Assembly (NCBI RefSeq): GCF_000317615.1
Contig: NC_019780.1
Span: 806,001-870,000, forward strand
Length of the DNA stretch: 64,000 nt
DNA from: Dactylococcopsis salina PCC 8305
Lineage (GTDB): Bacteria > Cyanobacteriota > Cyanobacteriia > Cyanobacteriales > Rubidibacteraceae
Direction: 5' to 3'
A program made the position numbers and the translations under genes. Shown one piece after another: positions 55,801 through 62,250 of the stretch (position 1 is its first letter; every line of letters starts with the position of its first letter). The notes below the pieces were generated by a model, which did not search any database, had not been told where the DNA came from, and saw only the letters and a list, made by a program, of their open reading frames with translations.

Positions 55801-56512
55801 CGCAGTTGTTGATCATGTATTGGGAGGAGAAACTGAGGTCAATTTGACAGTGGAAAATCAAGGGGATGGGAGTTCTCCAGGTTTCCAAGTGGAAATTCTT
55901 TACTATACCGCCGATGATCCAGGGGAATTAGAAGAAGAAGAACCAATGGTGGTGAAAACTCTGGCTTTTGAGGAGTTAACAGGGAGTGGAAGCAGAAGTG
56001 AAACCGCAGCGGTGTCTCTACCAGTAGAGGTAATGTTAGCAGAAGCGTTAGAAGATGATCCTTCAGTGTTTGGAGAAACCGTTCCAGAAGAGGGCTTCTT
56101 TGAGTCGAATAATATCGACTATTTAGGGGTGCGCTTAGTTAATAGTGAGAGTTCTGGGGAAACTACAGAAGAGTTTACGAATAACGGTGTGGATGGAACA
56201 GAAGGGGTAAATGTGGATGATATTGCTTATTTCCCCTGGGATGTGGTGAGAAATGATCTGGGAAATGTTGTTCAAGGGGGAGAAGATGAGGTAGAAACGG
56301 ATGGAGCGGTTTCTGGAAGTGACCTCACCCAAGTGTATGATAATATTGGTACGATTATTTCTGAAGGAACGGGTGAAGCTCCCTCTGGCTTAGATTTAGG
56401 GCGCATTGATTTAGATTTAGATGGGGCGATTTCTCCTGTGGATGCGGTGCGTGTTGCTAACCGCTTGGGATATAATCTCAATCCTGCCATTATTGAGGAG
56501 AGTGTTGGTTAG
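46826..56512 (+). CDS. Giant modular extracellular/adhesin-like protein
   Basis: 3228 residues, very acidic. Approximate order: N-terminal domain (1-170) with LLEEVGHAID, a HExxH-like motif lacking the first His; 558-bp repeats encoding 186-residue units (243-712); seven cadherin-like repeats of about 100 residues (765-1455); a tandem-95/VCBS-like repeat (1458-1569); two Ig-like repeats (1572-1775); five PPC-type domains (1778-2491; e.g. YYIGVSGFGN); an Ig-like repeat (2505-2595); two cohesin-like domains (2605-2788 and 2793-2978); a CARDB-like region; and a dockerin-like pair of Ca loops (about 3153-3175 and 3192-3215; DLDLDGAISPVD). No Sec signal. Secretion by type I is likely but no RTX repeat is seen. 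A Ca2+-dependent surface or matrix protein is the best guess. Confidence 0.8.
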   Translation: MAFQPNSEAVAMEEALLEGAVINVGALLTKFASSDHFHSILETSFGDNSDTRLIEELQQALYTGAFFDGIEIEVLPSAELEGALGAYAEATNTIYLSQDLLVSSTQQASAVLLEEVGHAIDAYLNVEDSAGDEGAIFSALVRDVSLSPLEWQQLKAEDDTATLTINGEAVTVEQADVSYIGGDGDWYDPANWSNGTVPGTNDDVTITSNNTDITITFSQGNPSVNSLSLFAENGGNLALSGLTSYEGADFDTSIRATGGSSIDLSSITTLSGGTGYKDQLFIEAINGTVNLSNLTDITGGATRVLADGTNSNIDLSSLNRFADDNGYTYSQVNALNGGTIQTPNLDSLNGVSLLFNSSGNFDAEQITSVTNGSITVEGTAANLSSLTNVSGSSVTLSNGGTADFSNVSNIDTASLFVNDGVSLELPQVTSYEGTNFDTSIRATGGSNIDLSSITTLSGGTEYKDELFIEAINGTINLSNLTDITGGATRVLADGTNSNIDLSSLNRFADDNGYTYSQVNALNGGTIQTPNLDSLNGVSLLFNSSGNFDAEQITSVTNGSITVEGTAANLSSLTNVSGSSVTLSNGGTADFSNVSNIDTASLFVNDGVSLELPQVTSYEGTNSDTSIQATGGSSIDLSSITTLSGGTGYKDQLFIEAINGTVNLSNLTDITGGATRVLADGTNSNIDLSSLNRFADDNGYTYSQVNALNGGTIDLDQLSDISGEVLPITADGTNSIIDLFQISESNSSINPTEENGGDIIFLENEVPTFTSPDAIEISENETDVVTLSATDPDGDTLSFSITGGVDEDLFTLDDEGGLSFSNAPDFENPSDEDGNNVYQVTVTVDDGKDITVEQDLTVTVTDVNEAPTFTSENAIEISENETDVVTLSATDPDGDTLSFSITGGVDEDLFTLDDEGSLSFSNAPDFENPSDEDGNNVYQVTVTVADGKGSTVEQDLTVTVTDVNEAPTFTSENAIEISENETDVVTLTATDPDGDTLSFSITGGVDEDLFTLDEGSLSFSNAPDFENPSDEDGNNVYQVTVTVADGKGSTVEQDLTVTVTDVNEAPTFTSENAIEISENETDVVTLSATDPDGDTLSFSITGGADEGLFTLDDEGSLSFSNAPDFETPSDEDGNNVYQVTVTVADGKGSTVEQDLTVTVTDVNEAPIIEDQSFSIPENSEGETVVGAIEASDPEGNSLSYSLEEEGFGINETGEIFVTGETDLDFETNPNRELTVTVSDGEFTPTATVTVNLTDVNEAPTFTSENAIEVSENETSVVTLSATDPDGDTLSFSITGGADAALFTLDEDENLTFNQSPDFENPQDSNSDNIYQVQVSADDGNGGNSSQSINLEVLDVNESPEITSDSLPTIEENTIAPLSLQADDPDGDEVTFSLTGGADQGLFTINPDTGELEFNNPPDFENPIDADEDNIYVLEVTATDSEGANVSETLEVIVENVNEVPTAEDDTGSTDEDSSFTVDAANGVLANDVDPDGDALTVRAVNGEAGKVDTEITLDSGALLTLNADGSYEYDTNGAFEDLNDGETATDTFTYTVADGNGGTATAEIRITINGSTGNQAPVVEIPINDINLSQGEIPDPINLFDLFEDNEDTDEELTYSITEQTNADLIQAAINEGEGELSFVIFSGSGSSNITIQATDTDGLSVSETFTVTVNARNTAPEITNPLNDLSIDAGSDPVPINLFETFEDTQDADSDLKFRASSSNKSLVNADSINTSSGELFLQFPSTRTGSSEITVSAVDTSGFTTTETFTVTVNPSGEVISLEETNDTLETASTPQLSPDTPNINLAGEIGDNNFGDQDIDLYRLELQKGDQLTADINTDDNSSLDSFLRLFDSFGQEVERNDDSQQGENDSLLEFSADTSQTYYIGVSGFGNDQYNPNLENSGSKGDTGSYNLALTLTSTASETPNDTISQAIATSALIQENGQFQQPGFLGDNSTLNNPNLDVDFYEIQLTQGETATIDIDTTENSPLNPILRIFNATGGNVPNGFNDNAKAPGEQLGNDPYLEFSAPFSGTYYVGVSDQANDLYSPYNPESGQSPGATGAYEINITQDVSREDSPPEASPNDTLDTATALLVGDEIQGNIGDRTEFVTVPGLDVDLYTLTLEADQAIRINLNRTSRLDPVLRLFNAQGEEIAFNDDIGSSDNALLELTIPETGDYYIGVSGFGNENYDVTTAGSGKSFASTGSYQLIISDQQPEILEAGEEEENDTLDTATATSLTADSLGSLKQTNAIGNNPNLEEAGLDVDIFQVELDTNTRLTAEINTENFNSEFDSLLRVFNSEGEQLDFNDDESSENLDSQLEFIPTAPGTYYVGVSGLGNENYNPNTVSSGNAGSIGDYEIELRLNEVTPQENPTNETPETASQVNLTNNRFSTNGVIGDNTNVEVDRDFYEIDLEQGNILNIRVNGDNLESFVRLFNSKDEEIPLEYEAGDFPHPSLNLTIPEDDTYFLQISAFDNNEDGIPDDSIGDYRLNLAVAPPPLAAQPPVEEIRPTANNDRFRAASQRTAIFNVLGNDSANDDQGFLEITDFTATTEKGGTVELDNQSRLRYTPNPDFGGVDTFTYTVANESGGFDQGTVEVNVNRPPEGASVQVELDVRSVPGKEDQLNDGLQIGEEFIVDVRFLDRTAANNPSQAVLSGYADLLFNPEILQVISEEEIDTDGIINGVIHDNSRYNLLRKGTVRNEEGLVNEAGAGTLALGGVESLPEDNRIFSLHFQAVGGGNTALLASQAGQQINSAITILNPDFISDQRDQTRFGEVDIISALNNQNNIESAFPPSANFALSNNIILSEQEDVSAVQGVIEAMAVNIDFQDLAGNALEDVAVGEEFKIVLSAEDLRPEGQQLGVFSVFADVLYDTVLIDVTEAELVGDFASPVLELPTAVEQGSGEGLIDELGGTQSNFNPVRSGSQTFAELTVTAKAPGQLDVSTNAPEGKTAKNTLFGVDVEVTEGTVYSEKSINLVGETEEGNPDLVITEFDAVVDHVLGGETEVNLTVENQGDGSSPGFQVEILYYTADDPGELEEEEPMVVKTLAFEELTGSGSRSETAAVSLPVEVMLAEALEDDPSVFGETVPEEGFFESNNIDYLGVRLVNSESSGETTEEFTNNGVDGTEGVNVDDIAYFPWDVVRNDLGNVVQGGEDEVETDGAVSGSDLTQVYDNIGTIISEGTGEAPSGLDLGRIDLDLDGAISPVDAVRVANRLGYNLNPAIIEESVG
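47552..48960 (+). repeat. 558-bp tandem repeats inside the giant gene
   Basis: Copies start at 47552, 48110 and 48668, exactly 558 bp (186 codons) apart; the third is partial. They are nearly identical at nucleotide level, with changes such as TGYKDQ/TEYKDE and ADFDTSIR/TNSDTSIQ. Recent duplication or gene conversion is implied. Confidence 0.92.
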
Positions 56513-56587
56513 CTCTAGACAGTGATCTGGCGAAACCACTGCTCTAGGAGCATCCCGCAAGATTTCAGGAGACAGTAATGAGAGGAA

Positions 56588-57197
56588 TTATTCTTCTGTT
56601 CCTCTTGAATCAAGCAACCAACGCTGAAGATCATCGATCGAGGTAAAATCTAACAGAGCTTCAGCAAGGGCTTCAGTTTCCTCAATCTCTAACTCCTCAA
56701 TCTGGGTTTGAATGGAGGAAGGAATGTCTCCAAAGCGCCGTGACAGTTGTCGCCAGACTAGCGATTGAATTCCTTCTTTTTTCCCTTCTTCTTTCCCTTC
56801 TTTTTTCCCTTCTTTTTTCCCTTCTTTTTTCCCGCGTTCTTCAACTTGTTGTTCCCATTCTAAAAAGGCTTGTGGCAAGGGCATAGTTACCTCCTCCCCT
56901 TCTGGGAGTTCTGGATTAGCTTCGACAATGATTTTCCATACTGATAACAATCTTAACGCTTCGGTTCGTCTAGCATCTTCTTCTGGCAGAGCGATTACTT
57001 CTGCCACGGCTTGCCGTTGAACGCTTCCTTTTCCCAGCAGTCTTAACCAAAGCTTCAGGGGAAAAGTAGAGATCAATGAAGCGGGGTTCTCCTGGCACTT
57101 CTTTGGAGATTTCTACTTTTCCGCAAGGGGTGAGCAGTTGTTCTAGGAGTTGTTTGGCTAGTTGGTCGAAGGGATGACGAGTCACAAATCGGCTCAA
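56588..57197 (-). pseudogene. Rpn-like protein gene with internal deletion
   Basis: N-terminal MSRFVTRHPFDQLAKQLLEQL...FIDLYFSPEA is joined out of frame to LWLRLLGKGSVQRQAVAEVIALPEED, which normally lies about 100 codons later. The C-terminal part has KKEGKKEGKKEGKEEG repeats and a helical end. The deletion took out the core of the domain. A 162-codon frame remains open from about 57076 and could be expressed. Confidence 0.75.
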
Positions 57198-57239
57198 AAG
57201 GAAAGGGAATTGATTAATTTTAACTGATTTCAGTGTTTC

Positions 57240-57368
57240 CTACAAACTTCGCGATCGCTGCTTGATCAACCGCCGTGAGTAGAATAAGACTCTTGTGTAA
57301 CTGGTTTGAGAATAGTCTGGATCAGGGGCGATCGCGAGAACACGCAGTTTAACGCCTTTTTTCTCCAT
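57240..57368 (-). other. Unassigned 42-codon open frame
   Basis: Reads MEKKGVKLRVLAIAPDPD then SYTRVLFYSRRL. The first half has normal composition, but no family is recognised and the frame ends in HIP1 sequence. Probably a gene remnant. Confidence 0.25.
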
Positions 57369-57381
57369 GTCGAACAATGAC

Positions 57382-57933
57382 CTAAACACCAGCAATGATA
57401 CTTTTGTACATTAATTCAATTTGCTCAAAAATTTCCCTGTTTCCAGTCTTTTGATTATCAGGATGATAAACTTTAGAAAGTTGGTAATAGGCTTTTTTTA
57501 TTTCATTTTTAGTGGCAGTTTTTGGGTCTAAATTAAATACTTGCCAAGGCTTAAAATATTGAAATACATTAATACCATTAATACAACCGTATCCTTCTTG
57601 ATTCATTTCGTTGGGTAAAATTCCGATAAACTTACGATATAGTTTTTCCCAAGTTACTTTCAGGCGAAAATCTAGTTTTTCCATGCCGTCAGTTGCCATT
57701 TGGAAATGATTAGATTGCTTTAATTCTTTAGTATTTTTTACCTTAAAACGCTGATAAACTGCTTCTTTTAAGTCACTGATGTTCAGCTTGTTTTTAACTT
57801 TACTAGCAGACTTATGATTGATTTTAATTACAAATTCTGCAAATTCTTCTAACACTTCATGGTCGATCAATTTTTCTTGGGAAAGCCGATTGATCTCCTG
57901 TTTAACTTCTGGAGTCAGAGTTGCTGTAGCCAT
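57382..57933 (-). CDS. C-terminal J-domain protein
   Basis: 183 residues. The J domain lies at the C terminus (about 128-183) with helix II NEIKKAYYQLSKVYHPDNQ, the HPD motif intact, and helix III REIFEQIELMYKSI. The N-terminal 110 residues are helical and unlike known J proteins; MATATLTPEVKQEINRLSQE resembles small antitoxin N termini, but this is weak. It could recruit DnaK to a specific partner. Confidence 0.8.
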   Translation of the reverse strand: MATATLTPEVKQEINRLSQEKLIDHEVLEEFAEFVIKINHKSASKVKNKLNISDLKEAVYQRFKVKNTKELKQSNHFQMATDGMEKLDFRLKVTWEKLYRKFIGILPNEMNQEGYGCINGINVFQYFKPWQVFNLDPKTATKNEIKKAYYQLSKVYHPDNQKTGNREIFEQIELMYKSIIAGV

Positions 57934-57999
57934 GATCTTCTCCGAACTAGCTAAAATTTCATTAATTATATCAACTGCGCTGAGATTTATAACTAACTA

Positions 58000-58190
58000 A
58001 AAGGTTGATTTTGGGTTACGTTTTCACTCCACCCAACCTACTTAATAAGGTTGATGTTGGGTTACGTTTTCACTCCACCCAACCTACTTAATGGGTTGCG
58101 TTTTCACTCCACCCAATTACTCCTCATATTTAGCTTAGAGTTTAATGTGCGATTCGATCGCTAACATGGACGATTCCTCCTTTGTCACCT
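58000..58190. repeat. Direct repeat flanking the HEPN/MNT module, left copy
   Basis: GGTTGATGTTGGGTTACG palindromes followed by ACTCCTCATATTTAGCTTAGAG, a GATTCGATCGCTAACATGG block and CCTCCTTTGTCACC. The block from about 58126 to 58190 recurs at about 59100-59175. Confidence 0.85.
58135..58167 (-). other. SD-led 10-codon open frame, copy 1
   Basis: AGGAGG (plus-strand CCTCCT 58176-58181), 8 nt, ATG (58167), then MLAIESHIKL and TAA. A strong ribosome binding site for a tiny frame suggests a cut gene start or a leader peptide. Confidence 0.4.
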
Positions 58191-58253
58191 TAAACCTTAT
58201 TATGCCTATGCTTTGATCGCTGGAAACATAACCGAATCCGTTATCCCATTGTT

Positions 58254-58646
58254 TCAAGTCTCATCAGATAAATTTCCAATCAATGACTGAGCTAACTGCA
58301 AAAACTCTTCTGCTTGATCAATTAATTCTTTAGCTTGAGTGGGAGTAATTTCATCATAAAATCCATAATCTCCTCGGTTACGTTTGTCCTGAGCATTCAA
58401 TAAATAGCGATGGAAATGTGGGGGAACACGCTTTGGTTTAGCAAAGTCTCGACCAAATGCTGAGATCACCGCAGCATGACCTGAAAAAGACATTTGATCC
58501 TCTTCTAGAAATGCTTCTGCAACATAAAACATACTGTAATAAGCTCGTGAAGCTGCAAAGTCAGAGAATCCTTCGTCATATAAAGTTTGGGCGGCACGCC
58601 AACTCCGAACTGCTTTTTTTAGGATGGCTTGCTGGGAAGGATTCAT
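58254..58646 (-). CDS. HEPN-domain toxin-like protein
   Basis: 130 residues, all helical, with SRAYYSMFYVAEAFL (about 34-48) and the C-terminal DKRNRGDYGFYDEI (about 92-105) typical of the HEPN/HepT family. The R-x4-6-H ribonuclease motif is not clear here; RNRGDY carries the Arg. It follows the MNT gene with a 4-bp overlap, the normal antitoxin-first order. Confidence 0.85.
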   Translation of the reverse strand: MNPSQQAILKKAVRSWRAAQTLYDEGFSDFAASRAYYSMFYVAEAFLEEDQMSFSGHAAVISAFGRDFAKPKRVPPHFHRYLLNAQDKRNRGDYGFYDEITPTQAKELIDQAEEFLQLAQSLIGNLSDET

Positions 58647-58963
58647 ACTAAAATTCCTTCACGATGAACATTCCGAAAGAAAGGAAGAGATTCTTGATTA
58701 AATTGAGATAAAGAAACGAAAGCACGAGAAATAACGACATTATTTTCTAAACAAAAGTTAGAGGTAAACTCTCCTGTTTGCTCAATTTCTTCCCAAGCAT
58801 TAACGGGGTCTTTCAAGATAATCAAAAGATCAATATCAGAATCAGCTTTTGCTTCTCCTCTGGCTTGTGAACCATAAAGAATTACTTTTACTAATTTTTC
58901 TTGATAGTGTTGTTTCAAACTATTTCGATATTGGTTAATAATTTGTTTTAATTGATTATTCAT
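58643..58963 (-). CDS. MNT nucleotidyltransferase antitoxin
   Basis: 106 residues with YGSQARGEAKADSDIDLLIIL (about 31-51), the minimal nucleotidyltransferase active site (G-S, D-x-D). Antitoxin of the HEPN gene just downstream (overlap 58643-58646). In studied pairs it adds AMP to the HEPN protein. The pair is complete, unlike the orphan MNT at 15979. Confidence 0.9.
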   Translation of the reverse strand: MNNQLKQIINQYRNSLKQHYQEKLVKVILYGSQARGEAKADSDIDLLIILKDPVNAWEEIEQTGEFTSNFCLENNVVISRAFVSLSQFNQESLPFFRNVHREGILV

Positions 58964-59013
58964 TTTTCTATTTTGATCTTGATGATTCCGTCAGTTCTCG
59001 GAACTTTTATGTA

Positions 59014-59175
59014 TTTAAAAGGTTGATGTTGGGTTTTGTTTTCACTCCACCCAACCTACTTAATAAGGTTGATGTTGGGTTTTGTTTTCACTCCACCTAA
59101 TTACTCCTCATATTTAGCTTAGAGTTTAATGTGCGATTCGATCGCTAACATGGACGATTCCTCCTTTATCACCTT
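59014..59175. repeat. Direct repeat flanking the HEPN/MNT module, right copy
   Basis: Same parts as at 58000-58190: two GGTTGATGTTGGGTTTTG palindromes, CCTCATATTTAGCTTAGAG and GATTCGATCGCTAACATGG. Differences are few. Confidence 0.85.
59119..59151 (-). other. SD-led 10-codon open frame, copy 2
   Basis: Identical MLAIESHIKL frame with AGGAGG at the same spacing. It lies within the right direct repeat. Confidence 0.4.
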
Positions 59176-59301
59176 AATCGGTTCGATGATTCATTTCGGT
59201 TAAGTGTCTATTCAGGCAATCACTTGTATTAAAGAATACACAATAGCATCAGAGCTTTAGATACGGTTGGGGGTGATCAAAATCGACTTCTAGAAAAATT
59301 A

Positions 59302-60699
59302 ATGTATAGAAAAGGAAAATCACTTTTCAAAGGTTGGCAAATTCTATTAGCCCTAGTGATTAGTATTGGTGTGATTACTAATTTTTGGTCAATTCAAACT
59401 GGTACTGCTGATGATGCGAACTTCCAGGGTCAAAAAGTAAGTTCTAATGAATGTAGTGCTTCACCCTCAACACCAAGAGAACTTGATCTTGTCGCTAGTC
59501 CAGAAACTGTCCATTGGGGATTTTTCAGCAAAAATTTACCACCTGTAAGCACAATTCACTCTGGAGATTATCTCACGATTGAAATGATTACCCATCATGC
59601 TGGAGATGACTATGCGCGCATGATTGCTGGAGATGAGGCTCTTGAAAGCATCTATCACTGGACTAAAGAGGAGAAAACTATTAGTCAGCGAGGGCCCGGG
59701 GTTCATATTCTTACAGGTCCAGTGTATATCTGTGGAGCAGAACCCGGAGACTTACTGGAAGTTCGCATTGTCAATTTAGAACCGAGACCCAGCAAAAACC
59801 CGCTTTATCCAGGAAAGGCATTTGGCTCTAATGCCTCAGCTTGGTGGGGCTTTCAATACAACAATTTAGAGGAAGAACCGAAACCTCGTGAAATAATCAC
59901 TCTCTATGAGGTAGATACCACAGGAAAACGGGACTGGGCGAAAGCGGTCTATCGCTATCGATGGACTCCCCAGACTACCCCTGATGGAGTCGTGCATGAA
60001 CGTATTGACACTCCCGGTATCGTCGTAGATCACAGTAAAGTAACAAAAATTGATCAAACCTTAGAAGGAGTACGAATTCCCTTACGTTATCACGTTGGTG
60101 CGATGGGAGTTGCTCCCAAAGAAGCAGATGTTGTTGATTCAATTCCTCCTAGTTACTTTGGTGGGAATATAGATGACCGTCACGTGGGAATTGGCACGTC
60201 TATGTATTACCCTGTTTCCGTACCAGGAGCCTTATTTTCTGCTGGAGATGCTCATGCTGCTCAGGGGGATTCTGAATTAGATGGTACCGCGATCGAAATT
60301 TCAATGAATGGCACCTTCCAGTTCATCTTACATAAGCAAACTGATTTGGAAGATACTATCTTAGAAGGTATTGATTATCCTTTACTCGAAACGCCAGATT
60401 CGTGGATTGTACACGGATTTACTTTTCCCAATTACTTGGCACAGTTGGGTGAAAACGCTCAAAGCAAAATTTATGAGTTGTCTTCCTTAGACCCAGCATT
60501 ACAAGATAGCTCGACTAAATTACGCGACTTTTTAGAGAATGGCATGGGTTTAACTGAGGATGAAGCCTACTCTCTGATCACTGTTGGCGCTGATTTTGCT
60601 ATTACTCAGGTGGTCGATGGAAACTGGGGAGTTCATGGAATCCTGCCTAAAGCAATGTTCGATCAGGCTAATGTTAAACCCAAACCCTCTTCAGAGTAG
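59302..60699 (+). CDS. Exported acetamidase/formamidase family protein
   Basis: 465 residues with an N-terminal signal or anchor (about 11-28). The FmdA/AmdA fold shows VHWGFFS, HAGDDYARM, GPVYICGAEPGDLLEVRI, SVPGALFSAGDAHAAQGDSELDGTAIE, the conserved metal-binding block, and HGFTFPNYL. These enzymes hydrolyse formamide or short amides. An exported form is less usual and suggests use of extracellular amides. The upstream 120 bp hold no clear promoter. Confidence 0.88.
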   Translation: MYRKGKSLFKGWQILLALVISIGVITNFWSIQTGTADDANFQGQKVSSNECSASPSTPRELDLVASPETVHWGFFSKNLPPVSTIHSGDYLTIEMITHHAGDDYARMIAGDEALESIYHWTKEEKTISQRGPGVHILTGPVYICGAEPGDLLEVRIVNLEPRPSKNPLYPGKAFGSNASAWWGFQYNNLEEEPKPREIITLYEVDTTGKRDWAKAVYRYRWTPQTTPDGVVHERIDTPGIVVDHSKVTKIDQTLEGVRIPLRYHVGAMGVAPKEADVVDSIPPSYFGGNIDDRHVGIGTSMYYPVSVPGALFSAGDAHAAQGDSELDGTAIEISMNGTFQFILHKQTDLEDTILEGIDYPLLETPDSWIVHGFTFPNYLAQLGENAQSKIYELSSLDPALQDSSTKLRDFLENGMGLTEDEAYSLITVGADFAITQVVDGNWGVHGILPKAMFDQANVKPKPSSE

Positions 60700-60726
60700 T
60701 TTTCTAGAGTAGCCTACACATGATTG

Positions 60727-60745
60727 GGGTGGGGCAGACCCACCC
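60727..60745. terminator. GGGTGGG/CCCACCC hairpin between convergent genes
   Basis: A 7-bp perfect stem (60727-60733 with 60739-60745), loop GCAGA. No T-run follows on either strand, so it may be a pause or processing site rather than a terminator. Confidence 0.35.
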
Positions 60746-60759
60746 GACAGTTAAGGAAA

Positions 60760-61998
60760 TCAGACTTTTAAGTTTTGGGTAATGCGTCTCATTGCTTCGT
60801 TAACGTTTTCTCGACTGTTAAAGGCAGAAATGCGAAAATATCCTTCTCCTGCTGCGCCAAAACCCGAACCTGGTGTTCCGACAATATGCGCTGCATAAAG
60901 CAATTTATCAAATAAATCCCAACTGGAAAGCCCCTCTGGTGCTTTTACCCAAATATAAGGCGCATGAATCCCTCCGTAAACGGTTAAACCAGCGGCGGTG
61001 AGTTTTTCGCGGATGATTTTTGCATTGTCTAAATAGAAGTTAATTAGGGCTTTAACTTCTGCTTTTCCTTGTTCTGAATAAACTGCTTCTGCTCCTCGTT
61101 GTACGATGTAGGAAACGCCGTTAAATTTAGTGGAGTGACGACGATTCCACAGTTGCCAAAGTTGAATTTCTGAACCATCGGAAGCCTTGGCGGTTAAGGT
61201 TTTGGGAATGACGGTCAAGGCGCAACGAGTACCTGTAAAACCAGCGTTTTTTGAGAAGGAACGAAACTCGATCACGCAATCTTTCGCCCCTTCTACTTCA
61301 TAAATGGAATGGGGGATGGTTTCATCGGTAATATACGCTTCATAAGCGGCATCAAATAGAATCAACGCATCCACTGATTTGGCATAATTCACCCATGCTT
61401 GTAAATGTTCTTTGGTTGCAACCGCGCCTGTGGGATTATTGGGAAAGCACAAGTAAATTAAATCAATGTTTTTGTTGGTGGGGATAGCTGCGGTAAAGTT
61501 GTTTTCAGCAGTAACGGGAATATAAATTAATCCCTCATATTTTCCCTCATCATTTGCTGATCCAGTATGTCCCGCCATGACATTGGTATCCACATACACG
61601 GGATAAACGGGATCAGTAACGGCGATCGTGTTATCATCCCCTAAAATATCTAAAATGTTTCCTGTGTCGCATTTTGAGCCATCAGACACAAAGATTTCAT
61701 CGGCGCTAATGTCACAACCGCGATTTTGATAGTCGTTTTGAGCAATTTTTTCTCGCAACCAAGAAAACCCTTGTTCCGGACCATAGCCCTGAAACGTTGA
61801 TCGATCGCGCATTTCATCTACTGCTTTCGCCATGGCATCACAACAGGCTTGTGGTAACGGTTCAGTAACATCACCAATTCCCAGTTTGATAATTTCGGCA
61901 TTGGGATTGGCTTCAGCAAAGGTGTTAACGCGACGAGCAATTTCTGGGAAAAGATAACCGGCTTTGAGTTTCAGGTAATTTTCGTTAATTTTGACCAT
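60760..61998 (-). CDS. dapL: LL-diaminopimelate aminotransferase
   Basis: PLP enzyme that makes LL-diaminopimelate directly from tetrahydrodipicolinate, for lysine and wall synthesis. Length of 412 residues is normal. [19 protein letters not shown], the PLP-binding Asn/Asp in [14 protein letters not shown], and the Schiff-base Lys in [15 protein letters not shown] are all present. The enzyme is typical of cyanobacteria, plants and chlamydiae. Confidence 0.96.
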   Translation of the reverse strand: MVKINENYLKLKAGYLFPEIARRVNTFAEANPNAEIIKLGIGDVTEPLPQACCDAMAKAVDEMRDRSTFQGYGPEQGFSWLREKIAQNDYQNRGCDISADEIFVSDGSKCDTGNILDILGDDNTIAVTDPVYPVYVDTNVMAGHTGSANDEGKYEGLIYIPVTAENNFTAAIPTNKNIDLIYLCFPNNPTGAVATKEHLQAWVNYAKSVDALILFDAAYEAYITDETIPHSIYEVEGAKDCVIEFRSFSKNAGFTGTRCALTVIPKTLTAKASDGSEIQLWQLWNRRHSTKFNGVSYIVQRGAEAVYSEQGKAEVKALINFYLDNAKIIREKLTAAGLTVYGGIHAPYIWVKAPEGLSSWDLFDKLLYAAHIVGTPGSGFGAAGEGYFRISAFNSRENVNEAMRRITQNLKV

Positions 61999-62089
61999 AA
62001 ATAATCTTGAGACAAATCTGATTTTGGCATTCTAACAAAGGTCGAGACCGTTCTGATAAACTTACACAAATTTAACCAAATAGGCTAAA

Positions 62090-62250
62090 CTTGACGTTAA
62101 CTTCCTGCTTCTTTCCCACGAGGGGCTTTTCCTAGCAACGTCGGCGTTATCTAGTCCACAGGCTTCTTCTATTTATACGAGCGAACTACCCGCAAAAGCC
62201 AGATTTTTACTGGCATTTAAGTCTCGATCGCATCGAAAACCACAACTTTC
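62090..62250 (-). ncRNA. Putative omega RNA / right end of the TnpB element
   Basis: The sequence after the tnpB stop on the minus strand (GTTCGCTCGTATAAATAG, GCCTGTGGACTAGATAACG, CGTTGCTAGGAAAAGCCCC, CTCGTGGGAAAGAAGCAGG) has the form of a TnpB element right end. In these elements the guide RNA spans the end of tnpB and this region, with the guide beginning at the element edge. The exact edge (near AGCAGGAAGTTAACG, about 62095) is inferred. Confidence 0.55.

Noticed and set aside
54640-56512. Cellulosome component
   Set aside because: Cohesin and dockerin-like modules are present but no glycoside hydrolase or carbohydrate-binding domain is seen; such modules occur in non-cellulolytic bacteria.
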